From Kluyveromyces lactis (Eukaryota; Ascomycota; Saccharomycetes; Saccharomycetales; Saccharomycetaceae), in contig NC_006041.1 in NCBI RefSeq assembly GCF_000002515.2, positions 1,302,001-1,366,000 on the forward strand: a DNA stretch of 64,000 nucleotides, written 5' to 3'. The notes beneath the pieces are model-generated. The model did no database searches. It had not been told where the DNA came from and was given only the letters and a program-made list of their open reading frames with translations. Within the stretch, counting starts at the first letter, position 1; the number at the start of each line of letters is the position of its first letter. A program made the translations under genes and the position numbers. This document shows, piece after piece, positions 1-10,393 of the stretch.

Positions 1-72
1 CTGACATTTTAAGGAAAGGCACCTTGTATATTTTAAGGTCCTATCAAAATCCACGATCTAGAACATTAATCA

Positions 73-1992
73 ATGGATCAGTCTGATATGAAGGTTAATA
101 TGGACAGAAAGATCCAATCGAGATCTTCGTCATTTGACAATAATGAGGATTCTTTCCCCAATGCGAACAAGGAAAACTTAACATTTGCTGAAGAAAACCA
201 TAAGCAAGAGTTGCTAGATGAATATGGTGTACCAGATAAGTTGAGAGCGAATAGATCGCTGGTAATCAGAAAGATGGAAATTATGAGGAAACAATATACC
301 TCTGTTTTCGCTATTTGTGTGTTTTTGTTCACAGCTTTCTTAGCCGGTGTTGGTACTGATTTGAATTCACAATTACGTAATAACTATACGACGTATGCAA
401 CCAACTCTTACCGTTCACACTCTTTATTATCAACTATTGGGGTTGTTAGTTCTATCATCAGTGCAGGTGCGTTGACTGTATATGCGAGATTGTCGGATGT
501 GTTTGGCAGAATCAGATTGTACTTGAGTGCCATGTTGTTCTTCGTTGTAGGTACCATCATTCAGTCGCAGGCAAATAATGTTCAAAAATACGCCGCTGGT
601 ACTGTATTTTACAGTCTTGGAACAGCTGGTATCCAGGTGATGATGTTCATCATAATGTCAGATTTCTCGTCGTTGAAATGGAGGTTGTTTTTCACGTTCG
701 CTCCAACTTGGCCAAATCTTTTCATACCTTGGATCACGGGATCAATTGTTGATCGTTTAGATCCAGTTGAAAGATGGTCGTGGGGTATTGGTATGTGGGC
801 TTTCATTTACCCGCTGTCCTCTGTGCCATTTGTAGCTTACTTACTTCTCGTTAGATATAAGGCAAGTAAGACTGAGGAATGGAAAATGTTGTCCTCGGAG
901 AAAACATACTACGAAACTCATGGAATCATTCAAACGTTAGTGCAGCTCTTTTGGAAGGTTGATGTTGTCGGGTTGTTGCTGTTTGTGGCGTTCCTTGGTT
1001 GTATTTTGGTTCCATTAACTTTGGCCGGAGGAGTGTCTTCACAATGGAGTAACGGTAAGATTCTTGGACCTTTCATTTTAGGCTTCTGTTTGGTTCCAGC
1101 GTTCATCCTTTGGGAAACCAAATATGCAAGGTTACCTATCGCTCCGTTCAAAATGTTAAAAGATCGTGGTATCTGGTCCGCCTTAATTATTTCAATGTTG
1201 GCCAAGACGGTGTATTATTTGGCTGCTGGGTACTTATTGACCATTTTGATGGTGGCAGTAAATCAATCAAGAGGGATGGCGGCAGTTATCATGAACGTGT
1301 GGTCAGTTGTTGGTTGTGGGTTTTCTCCATTTTTCTCATATTTCGTTGTTAGGGTTCGTAGGCTCAAACCATTCATTATCATTGGTTGTGGTATTTGGAT
1401 GGTCTCTATGGGTCTGTTATACTACTACAGAAGTGGAGAGCACTCTAAGGGCGGTATCATTGGAGCCATGGTTTTATGGGGTCTAGGTTCCACAATGATC
1501 ACGAGAACTACTGTGATTAGTAGTCAATCTATCACAGCACATGAAAATATGGCAACAATTACTGCGATCATGTTGGCAATTTCGAGAATTGGTGGAGGTA
1601 TTGGTTCTGCAGTTTCGGGTGCGATTTGGACGCAAACTTTATATGCCAAACTTGTTGAGACAATTGGAGACCCAGAAATTGCTAAGAAGGTTTACCAATC
1701 ACCTCTTTCCGCGATTAGAGTTTATGCTTGGGGCACACCTACACGTGATGCCATTGTTGAGGCTTACAGACATGTTCAAAGATTCGAGGTTCTGGTTGCA
1801 ATGATTCTGGTAATTCCTTTGTTTATTGCTTCCTTGTGCCTTCGTGATCCTGAATTGACCGATGAAGTTGCTCATACTGATATCAAAGATGGTGAATTCA
1901 TTGCAGTTGACGGTAATGATGCTATTGCTAACTGGTTCAGCAATAAATGGGAAAATATTAAACTTAGACGTAGATCTCATTCCGATGAGTAG
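73..1992 (+). CDS. Siderophore-iron transporter of the ARN/SIT family (MFS)
   Basis: The 639-residue protein has a hydrophilic N-terminus of about 75 residues followed by a long series of membrane segments. This is the layout of the fungal 14-spanner major facilitator subfamily that imports ferric siderophores by proton symport (S. cerevisiae ARN1, ARN2, SIT1, ENB1; GEX1/2 are glutathione exchangers of the same fold). A family-type loop, ARLSDVFGRIRLYL, lies between TM2 and TM3 at about residues 138-151. The C-terminal tail is short and basic. ATG at 73 is the first in-frame start, and only 72 bases of upstream sequence are in view, so the promoter (Aft-type sites) cannot be judged. The gene is convergent with the beta-glucosidase. 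The family is firm, but which siderophore it carries, or which ARN gene is orthologous, cannot be read from the sequence. Confidence 0.9.
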   Translation: MDQSDMKVNMDRKIQSRSSSFDNNEDSFPNANKENLTFAEENHKQELLDEYGVPDKLRANRSLVIRKMEIMRKQYTSVFAICVFLFTAFLAGVGTDLNSQLRNNYTTYATNSYRSHSLLSTIGVVSSIISAGALTVYARLSDVFGRIRLYLSAMLFFVVGTIIQSQANNVQKYAAGTVFYSLGTAGIQVMMFIIMSDFSSLKWRLFFTFAPTWPNLFIPWITGSIVDRLDPVERWSWGIGMWAFIYPLSSVPFVAYLLLVRYKASKTEEWKMLSSEKTYYETHGIIQTLVQLFWKVDVVGLLLFVAFLGCILVPLTLAGGVSSQWSNGKILGPFILGFCLVPAFILWETKYARLPIAPFKMLKDRGIWSALIISMLAKTVYYLAAGYLLTILMVAVNQSRGMAAVIMNVWSVVGCGFSPFFSYFVVRVRRLKPFIIIGCGIWMVSMGLLYYYRSGEHSKGGIIGAMVLWGLGSTMITRTTVISSQSITAHENMATITAIMLAISRIGGGIGSAVSGAIWTQTLYAKLVETIGDPEIAKKVYQSPLSAIRVYAWGTPTRDAIVEAYRHVQRFEVLVAMILVIPLFIASLCLRDPELTDEVAHTDIKDGEFIAVDGNDAIANWFSNKWENIKLRRRSHSDE

Positions 1993-2706
1993 AGTTTTCT
2001 GAACATTTTGCACAATTGCTTGGAACCTGATTCTGGAAGAAACCATTTGACGTACTTTACGTATTACATTTATTATTTTATGCCATGTAGGCTAAAAACT
2101 GCGCGGCGTTTGCAATTTTATTACTTGCAGCATGTGGTCAGTATGACATCGTCAGATGCGGTAGGCAGGCATATCTGCCACGTAATTGACAAAAGGAAGA
2201 AATTTATCCTTCAGTAAGTTTTCTTGCAGCATATCGTCAATTTGATTCATTGCATATATTATCACGATCTTTGTGCAGACTGCAAGCGCCAGTATCATAG
2301 CCAATGCTGACTGACACATCTGGCAAATCGAAAACAATGTCCAATCGCGTGTCTCACAATCCACGAGTCTGATGCCTAGAGAAGATGTTGCATAGACTGA
2401 TATATACAGCAACTCTAAATATTGATTCTACTCCATGACATCGTGAGGTTGCTTCAATTTCACATTGACTTTATATAATATCGGTATTTTGGTCTATGAC
2501 ACTACCAACGTATGTATGGCAGGGGAGAGATAACTAAGTAAGTACATTGTAAATATTATAGCCAATCGTCCAAGTTTTTATCGCGATCAGAACTAAAAGA
2601 GGAAGTTATTCTATTTCTTTACTAAAAATCATAAGACATAAAAGACATCTAGTTACATTATAAATGTGGACAGTGAAACATGTTTGTAATTAACCGTATT
2701 GCTCAA
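1993..2706. other. Convergent intergenic region, no gene recognised
   Basis: These 714 bases lie between two 3' ends and should hold both terminators. Small open frames exist, for example 2152-2412 on the minus strand, but they lack an ATG start or any recognisable similarity. No RNA gene or repeat was seen. Confidence 0.5.
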
Positions 2707-5244
2707 CTACAAACCTGACCAGTAAGAGGTTTTCTCCACGTCGAAAGATTCACTCAGGACAATGTCATCGGAAGAAGTACCTACCAAGACTTTGTACTGA
2801 CCAGCTTCTGAACACCACTTACCGACTTCTTCATCGAAGAAGGAGACAGAGTCCTTCAAGACTAAATCAATCTTTGCTGTTTCGGTTTGCCCGGGTTGAA
2901 GTAAAACTTTCTTGAATCCCTTCAACTCCTTCACTGCCCTAGAAACAGATGATTCAGTAGCAGCAATATAAACTTGTACGACTTCAGATCCCGCATATTT
3001 CTCACCTGTGTTCTTAACATCAACAGAAACAGAGATAACTTCGTCATTTATTTGAACTTGCAGATTAGATAAGGCAAATTCGGTATAAGATAACCCGTAA
3101 CCGAAGGGGAATGCAACTCTTTTTTGCAGCTTTTCATAGAATCTGTATCCAATGAAAATATCCTCACCGTAGACAACTCTGCCAAATTCAGTCTTGAAGT
3201 TCAAATAAGCTGGATTGTCTTCAAGCTTTAATGGCCATGAGAGAGATAATTTCCCATTTGGAACAACATCACCATACAAGACGTCAGCAATAGCATTACC
3301 CAGCTCATTGCCTCCGTACCAAGCTTGAACCAGAGCATTAGCTTTTTGTAACCATGGGAACTCGACAGGAGTACCAGACTGGTTGACAATTACAGTGTTA
3401 GGGTTAGCCTCCAATACAGCACGAACTAGATCGTTTGTTCTTGCTGGCAACGTCATATCTTCCCTATCATGGCCCTCAGATTCCCATTCAGCATTCAAAC
3501 CGATGCATAAAATGGCTTTATCATGAGCGGCTGCAAGCTTTGCTGCTTTCTTGATTTCCTCATCTGCATCAATAGCTTTGGTGACACCAACCTGAAGAGC
3601 ACCAGATCCGAATTCACTCACCAACTCGCTTGTTGGACCAGAACCATATTCGATTCTGACTTTATACGCTTTACCCTTTTGTAAAGTAACAGTCTTGGTC
3701 TTTTCAATGGTACCGGCACCGAAACAGAAATCACCACTGACTTGGCCCTTCCTCTGATCAATCAATAATTCGTCGTCTAAGTACAAAACACCGGTACCGA
3801 AAACCTGCAAACCAAATATGTAGTCGGCATCTTCTTCAGGAGTGAAGTAACCTTCTAATGTGATGTAAAATATTGGGTTAGTGGTGTCAATTTTTTCATG
3901 CTTGAAATCGAAAAGCAAGTTGAAAGAGTGTTTAAAGGTAGCAACATGGAATGGAGATTCATCCTTTGCTCTCTTTTCAACGGGCTCACTGTAGAAGGAA
4001 CCGGTAGCACCTGCATTGTCTCCCTCTGCTGGTTTTGAGGGATCGACTACCAGTTGCTCAATTAAATTAGATAAAGTCTTATGAGACTCTGCCCCAATTG
4101 TGTATGGTACTTCTTTGCCCACTTTCTTAACAATCCCTTCGTAAGGCGAAATAACATAGTAAGAATTCACGGAGGCAGAACCACCTCCAGAAGATGCCTT
4201 TGCTTTGGCATTTGGACCAATAACGACGATTGATTCTTCTTTTTTCAAAGGTAGAATAGAATTCTCGTTCTTCAACAGAACAATAGAATCGGCAGCTATC
4301 TTTCTAAGCAATTCAGAGGTTTCTTTAGTGTTGTTAGATGTAGTTTCTGGACCATTTTGAACAATCCCCGTCTTTTCCTGGTTGTCAACAACAAACTTAA
4401 TCATTTTCAAAACCTGTCTAACACGGTCGTCAACGTCATAAATAGAAATTTGTTCTTTGGAATTTAGAGAGTGTGATACAAGTTCATTAGTTCTCCATCT
4501 CGTTGGACCTGGGAACTCAATATCTAAACCATTCTTGATAGAAGCAGCAGTGGTGTAAGTACCATACCAATCAGACATGATCATACCGTCCCAATTCCAT
4601 TCTTTTCTAAGAATGTCCAACAACAGTTTTTTGTTTTGAGAACAATGTTCGCCGTTCACCTTATTGTAAGCGGTCATTAAACAAACGGGATCGGCATTCT
4701 TGATTGCCAATCTGAAAGGTTCTAAGTAAATTTCTCTTAAGGCTCTTTCAGACAGGATAGAATTGGAAGCAAAACGTTGATCCTCTAAATCATTACAAAC
4801 AAAGTGCTTAACCGTAGCAGCAATACCCTCGGATTGCATACCTTGCACAACAGAACTAGTAGCAACACCAGCCAAATATGGATCTTCAGAGAATGATTCG
4901 AAACCACGGCCACCCAAAGGACCACGCTGCATGTTAGTTGTAGGCCCCAAAATCACAGCAGCATTCTTGGCAACGGCTTCCTTAGCCATCAATTTACCCG
5001 CCTCTTTCAATAATTCATCATCGAATGTAGAAGCTAGACCAGTTCCGTTAGGGAAACAGCCTGAAGGAACTGAGTCAAAAAACCTAGTTCCTCTGATACC
5101 ATTGGGACCATCAGAAACTCTCACTGATGGAATTCCGAGACGTTCAATCTCCTTTGTGTGCCAAAAGTCAACAGCTGATAGTAAAGAGATTTTTTCATCT
5201 CTGGTTAGTTCGCTTAGCGTTTGTTCAATATCAAAATTAGACAT
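2707..5244 (-). CDS. BGL1: Intracellular beta-glucosidase, GH3 family with PA14 insert
   Basis: The protein has 845 residues, the same length as the Kluyveromyces marxianus/fragilis GH3 beta-glucosidase, which it resembles throughout. It should hydrolyse cellobiose and aryl beta-glucosides. The catalytic nucleophile is Asp225 in MIMSDWYGTY. The acid/base Glu lies near residue 589 in EWESEGHDR. A PA14-type beta-sandwich is inserted at about residues 390-555, and a fibronectin-III-like C-terminal domain ends the chain. There is no signal peptide, so the enzyme is cytosolic and needs an importer. That fits the divergent sugar transporter at 7190. ATG at 5244 is the first in-frame ATG and matches the family N-terminus (MSxFDIEQ). 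The reading frame is intact even though the neighbouring transporter carries a stop. The intergenic Mig1-like sites suggest glucose repression. The gene symbol follows K. marxianus usage. Confidence 0.95.
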   Translation of the reverse strand: MSNFDIEQTLSELTRDEKISLLSAVDFWHTKEIERLGIPSVRVSDGPNGIRGTRFFDSVPSGCFPNGTGLASTFDDELLKEAGKLMAKEAVAKNAAVILGPTTNMQRGPLGGRGFESFSEDPYLAGVATSSVVQGMQSEGIAATVKHFVCNDLEDQRFASNSILSERALREIYLEPFRLAIKNADPVCLMTAYNKVNGEHCSQNKKLLLDILRKEWNWDGMIMSDWYGTYTTAASIKNGLDIEFPGPTRWRTNELVSHSLNSKEQISIYDVDDRVRQVLKMIKFVVDNQEKTGIVQNGPETTSNNTKETSELLRKIAADSIVLLKNENSILPLKKEESIVVIGPNAKAKASSGGGSASVNSYYVISPYEGIVKKVGKEVPYTIGAESHKTLSNLIEQLVVDPSKPAEGDNAGATGSFYSEPVEKRAKDESPFHVATFKHSFNLLFDFKHEKIDTTNPIFYITLEGYFTPEEDADYIFGLQVFGTGVLYLDDELLIDQRKGQVSGDFCFGAGTIEKTKTVTLQKGKAYKVRIEYGSGPTSELVSEFGSGALQVGVTKAIDADEEIKKAAKLAAAHDKAILCIGLNAEWESEGHDREDMTLPARTNDLVRAVLEANPNTVIVNQSGTPVEFPWLQKANALVQAWYGGNELGNAIADVLYGDVVPNGKLSLSWPLKLEDNPAYLNFKTEFGRVVYGEDIFIGYRFYEKLQKRVAFPFGYGLSYTEFALSNLQVQINDEVISVSVDVKNTGEKYAGSEVVQVYIAATESSVSRAVKELKGFKKVLLQPGQTETAKIDLVLKDSVSFFDEEVGKWCSEAGQYKVLVGTSSDDIVLSESFDVEKTSYWSGL

Positions 5245-5852
5245 GATTCAAGAAATTAAATACAAGTCTGCCAGTTTAAGTGCTTATGATTATTGTATTG
5301 TTCACATGAACAACAAGACAGTAATCAATAATGATAATACAAAACTAGACTGGGTCAATTGAAACCGTAAAATTGAAAAAAAGGTTCTCTTAAATACTTT
5401 TCATGCCAAGTATCATTAATCCACCATCGTCTCTTGTAGTCTTCAATAAAGCCGCCCGCCGGCTATGTACAAAACAAACAGGTGTTTTACCGTTCCTCCA
5501 GGAAACGTTCGAGCACACTTGAAAATAAGGAAAAGCTACTACCTGGTATAATTTTATCCGGTAGTTTGACAGTTTAAAGACAAATTTTTAGTCATTGCAA
5601 CGAAAAGCAAAACCCATATAACAACAGGTAGACAGGTTGTATGACTAAAAGTATGTCATTATTTTCATCGTCATATAAGTTCAATCCGCGGCTCTATGTT
5701 TAGTGTACCAATCTCAAGTTCCGGTAGCCCAGATAGAGACAACTGACTAGTAGAGTCATCTTTTGAATACCATCAAACACAAACATGTTCCTCCTAACAT
5801 ATACGTAGTGGAAAACGTCTATCACATAGTTGCAAAAGAGCTGTGTATCTAT

Positions 5853-5858
5853 CCCCGC
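5853..5858 (-). promoter_or_regulatory. Mig1-like glucose-repression site
   Basis: On the minus strand the site reads GCGGGG directly preceded by the A/T run TATTTT. This fits the Mig1 consensus SYGGRG with an adjacent A/T box. It lies about 610 bases upstream of the beta-glucosidase start. Confidence 0.55.
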
Positions 5859-6279
5859 AAAATATATTATCCGACTTCACCTATGGGGAAACTTTAAAAT
5901 AAATTCGAGGAAATATTTCCGAATTCAACCAGTATATCCGTTCTCCGCTATAATCCTGCTTTATTCCAGGTGTTTCTGTTCAGTTCAATGTTTTTCTAGT
6001 ATGACTTGAAGAACAGGGACAACGCCAACTCGTTAGTCCATTGTGTTGAACATTCTTGCGTGTTTTCGCTCGGTTGTTTCCGTAGCCACGGAATATATCT
6101 GCATATTTAACTGATTCTCCTTTCTTTATTATGTTTAAATTTTCTGGGGTAATCACCCGTTTCTCACCCACTGCATCCTCTTCTGTGCTGATGCGGCGGA
6201 AGCGGAAAAAACAATGGCTGCCGAAAATAAAGTTAACGTGAAAAAGGAAAAACAAGCCGTTCGTACCTCTTTCGTGTTA

Positions 6280-6285
6280 CCCCGC
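6280..6285 (-). promoter_or_regulatory. Mig1-like glucose-repression site
   Basis: The minus strand reads GCGGGG preceded by TTAATTTTT, again the Mig1 core with its A/T box. It is the second of four such sites in this intergenic region. Confidence 0.55.
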
Positions 6286-6431
6286 AAAAATTAACAGTGG
6301 AATATTGAAAATACTAACCGTTTTGCAGAGCTTTTTGCTTAATAGTACACTGTATTCTGTGGAAGTAATTCCTAAGAGATATTTCGAACTATCTTCGAGA
6401 GGTGACTCCAACTTGGGTAGCTATTAATGGT

Positions 6432-6461
6432 ACTCTGGGGTGGCTTCAGCCACTCCAGTGT
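6432..6461. repeat. Imperfect inverted repeat (hairpin)
   Basis: Arms of 14 bases (6432-6445 and 6448-6461) match at 12 positions around a TC loop. The core is GGGTGGCT with AGCCACTC. It lies within the beta-glucosidase/transporter promoter. It may be an operator for a dimeric factor or a cruciform; the function is unknown. Confidence 0.6.
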
Positions 6462-6512
6462 CTCTGGAAAAATTAGATAAGGATTCAATAGTAAGCAATA
6501 TTTCCGTTACCA

Positions 6513-6530
6513 GTCAAAGCGCGCTTTGAC
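6513..6530. promoter_or_regulatory. 18-bp perfect palindrome, candidate operator
   Basis: GTCAAAGCGCGCTTTGAC is a perfect palindrome with no spacer. It lies about 1.27 kb from the beta-glucosidase start and 0.66 kb from the transporter start, and a Mig1-like site begins two bases further on. Its symmetry suggests binding of a homodimer. I do not recognise it as a known yeast site. Confidence 0.6.
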
Positions 6531-6531
6531 A

Positions 6532-6537
6532 CCCCAC
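6532..6537 (-). promoter_or_regulatory. Mig1-like glucose-repression site
   Basis: The minus strand reads GTGGGG preceded by TTCTTTTA, matching SYGGRG with an A/T flank. It directly abuts the 18-bp palindrome. Confidence 0.5.
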
Positions 6538-6958
6538 TAAAAGAACGTATACCGTGTCTGAGATCGGGTGGAAATAAGCAACGATTCTTTCGAAATTTCG
6601 CTGCATGTTTTTCTTTATGGAGCAATATATTTTAGTAAGTAATGAATAATGAAGAGAGGAGGACAATAGATCTGGAGAAAAGGAATATATTTCGCATTTA
6701 CAACTGCGATCAGTGATTAATGATACGGAGGAATTTCATTGTTGGGCAAATGTTCTCATGATGCTCAGCAGTAGTTTCGAAGGCAAGCCGATCCAGGGTC
6801 AGAGTCATGAGAATAGTCTTGATCACAATCTTGATCATTAGCGCCAGCCTTTCATCGAATGAAAAAAGCAAATGAAATTCCAGATTGGGTTCTCATTGTT
6901 GTTTCAACAAATATTGACACTTCCAGTGCAATAAAAATTTAGCTCTGACGCCAACATC

Positions 6959-6964
6959 CCCCAG
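6959..6964 (-). promoter_or_regulatory. Mig1-like glucose-repression site
   Basis: The minus strand reads CTGGGG preceded by AAAAATGCAAAA, matching SYGGRG with an A/T flank. It lies 50 bases upstream of the transporter TATA box, a typical position for repression. Confidence 0.5.
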
Positions 6965-7013
6965 TTTTGCATTTTTCTTTGGTGTGTTACGTTGATATTT
7001 CCGAAAAGTTTAA

Positions 7014-7021
7014 TATAAAAG
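7014..7021 (+). promoter_or_regulatory. TATA box of the sugar transporter gene
   Basis: TATAAAAG lies 169 bases upstream of the ATG at 7190, within the usual yeast range. A strong TATA box fits a regulated nutrient gene. Confidence 0.55.
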
Positions 7022-7189
7022 GGTCCAAGTGAGAGCATGTACTTCCTTATTTGCCGAATGATTTTAGTTGTAGTTTTCATACATTCTTTAATTAATAGGG
7101 TTCATTTTCAATACCAATAAAAACCATTGAGAACGGTATTAGAATTATTACAATAGTGTCGTGTACCTGATAACAATTTTTTTTGAAAC

Positions 7190-8860
7190 ATGTCGAGTGA
7201 TTCAGTTTCTGACACAGTAAAATATGAGATCGCTGACTCTTCTTCAGCGGATAAAGTCAATGTAGAGGATAGACAGCACATGGTGATGTCTGACGTCTTG
7301 CCTGACTTGGGTAAGCCGTTCTACAAGGTGCCTTATCTAAGAACATTGTCATAGTTCATTTTTGGTTTATCGCTATCCTCTACGAACCTTGGTTATGATG
7401 GTTCTCTCTTGAACGGGTTGTATGCTATGCCAGACTATCTAAACGCGATGGGTAATCCTAACGGTGCAGAGTTGGGTGTTATCTCCAACGGTATGATGTT
7501 TGGTATGCTTTTGTGCTTCCAATTTGCACCATATGTCATTGACAAGTATGGCCGTAAGGTCGGGATGTACGTGGGTAATGTCTTGATTTGCATTGGTGTC
7601 CTCATCCAAGCAGTATCTGGTGCATGGATCAATGGTTTACCAGAGGATTATGACAAGAAGGACGTGTTCGGTATGTTTGTTGCTTCACGTATCGTGTTGG
7701 GTACCGGAGTTTTGTTGATCAGTATTTCGACTCCAGCTTTGATCTCAGAAATATCATACCCTCCTCACAGAGAGCTTTGTACCTCCATATATAATACATG
7801 TTGGTACCTTGGTGCTGTTGTCTCAGCTTGGGTCACTTACGGCTGCAGAAACCTAGCTCATCATTGGAACTGGAGAATTCCATCTATCATTCAAGCTTTT
7901 TTCCCTATCGTTCAACTCATTGTGCTATACAACTGCCCAGAATCTCCAAGATATCTTGTTTTCCATAACAGAGATTCCGAAGCAAGGGCCATTTTGAACA
8001 AATACCATGCAGGTGATAATGAGGAATACGCGGGCTTGATCGATTTTGAATTGGCAGAAATTAAACTGGCTATTGAACAAGAAAAAGCTTCTCAAGCTAC
8101 CAACTTCTCTGATTTCTTTAAAACCTCCGGTAATCGCCATAGATTGTGGATTTTGATCTGGACTGCAATTTTCACACAACTTTCCGGAAATGGATTGGTG
8201 TCTTACTATCTATCCAAAGTCTTCAATTCGATTGGTATTACAGATCCTGATGAGCAATTAGAGTGGAATGGTTGGTTAATGCTTTACAACTGGTTATGTT
8301 CATTAATTTTGATGAGTTACATCGCCCCATTCTTCAAAAGAAGGCAATTATTTTTGATATCCTTGACTTCAATGGCCTGTTGCTACATTGTCTGGACAGC
8401 TTTATCTGCTGAAAACCAAAAACGTAATTTCGAGGATAAATCTCTAGCAAATGGTGTCTTGGCAATGATCTTCTTATATTATCTTTCTTACAACTTTGGA
8501 TTCAACGGTTACCCATTCCTCTACACAACTGAAATTTTACCTTACACTTTGAGAGGTAAAGGGCTTACAATTTTCCAGTTGGCCATTAGTCTTGCAGTTA
8601 TTTTCAACGGGTTTGTTAACTCAATTGCAATGGATGCTATTGAATGGAAATACTACATCTTTTATTGTTGTTTCTTAGCCGTTGAGATTGTTGTCTGTTA
8701 TTTCACTTTCGTTGAAACTTCTGGAAGATCTTTGGAAGAAGTTGACGAGGTGTTTGGAGATGGTATCACTCAACTCCCAGAAGTGACATCCCAGGTTATG
8801 TTAGAAGATGGTAAGAGGTTATCTGTTGAACATCTAGAAAGAACAGAAACCTCATCCTAA
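7190..8860 (+). pseudogene. CEL2: LAC12/CEL2-type sugar (probably cellobiose) transporter with an in-frame stop
   Basis: From ATG 7190 the frame runs 54 codons, meets TAG at 7352-7354, then continues open to the stop at 8860. Read through, it would be about 556 codons, a normal sugar-porter length. Family marks are present: GYDGSLLNG just after the stop, a PESPRYL loop near residue 250, and ETSGRSLEEVDEVF near residue 509. It is clearly related to the K. lactis lactose permease Lac12 but not identical to it. Its place beside the cytosolic beta-glucosidase suggests a cellobiose/beta-glucoside importer like Kluyveromyces CEL2. The stop falls at the beginning of TM1. The next ATG (7427) lies beyond TM1, so re-initiation is unlikely to give a working protein. 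With no other damage the lesion looks recent, or is a sequencing error. The gene symbol is by inference. Confidence 0.8.
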
Positions 8861-10393
8861 TAACTAAGGTTTTACGTTCAATACCGCGCATCTTGCAAGT
8901 ATTCTCTTGTAATAATGCTTAATGAAATATGATAAATTTGTCCAACAAATTCCCATTATCGCATGTTGAGTATCTAGGTTTTTTTACGACCCCGCAATTT
9001 GTATTTTTACCATGTTCTTTGCAATTTTAATGATGTCTAATTATCTTCTGTATGTTCATTATCGATATTTATTAGTCTTCGAATTTAAATCCACGTGATC
9101 TAATCTGACGATTCACCAATGATATTCTGTACTGTGGAAGCTTGAAGCAGCTTAAGCTTCCACTGATTGGAGAAAATTGAGATTGTTATGTAGTGGTCCG
9201 TTGTCTTAATTAAGGACGTGGAATTGGATGCACATACAAAATAAACTGTCTGATATTGCCCGATGAGAACCGAAACTTCCATTCAGAAATTGTTGCGAAT
9301 GGACTGAGACTAACATTACCATGTTCACAAAGTACGGGTTAACTAAGCCTTCAGAATAGGTTTTTGTATATTTTCATTACATGAACGGTAAAGTAGTAGT
9401 ACCTGCAGAAAAAATGTACCTGTTTTGAAAGAAATAGACATCGATTATACACATTTCTCGAGAACAGAAACAAAAAGAAATGCCGTTCTTTGGACTTCTA
9501 AAATAATTAAGATCGAAGTTTCTCCGACGGGGCCTTTACTGAAGCAATCAGCTTAAACTTTCCAGTCAAAGCCTCCAGATATTATGTCGCCTACAATTTC
9601 CTTTTCGGTTAGTATCAGTACCAATATCATGCAGCACTGATAAGAACCTTGTTTTTTCTGTCGGTCAAAATGTTTCTTATCTGAAAAGAAGAAGAGTCCG
9701 AAAAAACTCTATTACGGGTTATCTGACCCAGCTCAAACCTGGTCGCTCTCGAGCATTGAGATACAGAACATGTCTTCAATAACACTGATACTTACTTAAT
9801 ATGAGTGGGTTGTTTCACTTAAATTTTCGCAATGATAACGGCAACCGTTGAAAACCTATGCACCTCTTTCTCAATGGGGTACAGCAATGCGGACAAAAAC
9901 GCAGCCCAAAGTGCTATTTTGTCGTCATAATAGCTGCGATTTGTTTTCCGCCATCAGATAAGAAAGACAGCATCATCAAGCAATACGTAAGATAGTAAAT
10001 ACTGAGCAATTGTATCATCTACTTTCACTTAGATCCAAAGTCAAAAGAAAAAGAACGTACATTGTCTAGACTGAGTCGAAATTAATATATCCACACATTG
10101 GAGCTGATTATAATCAAAAGTAGAGCCTAGAACCTTTATAATACGTAACGAATCTGGAGATACTGGAAAATAAAGGGCTCTCAGAACTAGCAAATGTTCT
10201 AATCATGATTATATGAACATAGTATTGAGTAGCAATTCCAGAGTAAAACGCGCTCAATCTGAAATCTTTAAATGTGTAAGGGTTCCAGTTTCTGTCCTTG
10301 AACGGTTCGTACTCAATTCTGATTCAATATTTGATATTTAACGTTTAAGTATATTTTCTGTGAGGTAAGTAAGTAACCTTAATCGGGTGGAGA

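Larger units (their letters stand above)
5245..7189. promoter_or_regulatory. Divergent promoter of the beta-glucosidase and sugar transporter
   Basis: The 1,945 bases between the two start codons are very long for a yeast divergent promoter and hold no convincing gene; the longest open frame, 5980-6255 minus, has no ATG and no likeness to a known protein. Seen inside are four Mig1-like sites, an 18-bp perfect palindrome (6513-6530), an imperfect hairpin (6432-6461), a direct repeat CTTGATCA at 6818 and 6830, and a TATA box before the transporter. A scan by eye found no CGG-N11-CCG (Lac9/Gal4) site, so control by the galactose/lactose activator is not supported. Confidence 0.7.

Noticed and set aside
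2152-2412. Minus-strand 86-codon frame with a hydrophobic stretch
   Set aside because: It starts only at TTG, has no family likeness and lies between two 3' ends.
5980-6255. Minus-strand 91-codon frame in the BGL-transporter promoter
   Set aside because: There is no ATG start and the composition is low in complexity; it overlaps a Mig1-like promoter region.
6985-7018. Centromere CDEIII-like string around TTTCCGAAAA
   Set aside because: The core resembles Kluyveromyces CDEIII, but several flanking consensus positions fail. The 160 bases upstream are not extremely AT-rich and no CACGTG element stands at the right distance. It is better read as promoter sequence.
5245-7189. Lac9/Gal4-type CGG-N11-CCG sites in the beta-glucosidase promoter
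   Set aside because: Each CGG seen was checked by eye and none had CCG at the required distance.
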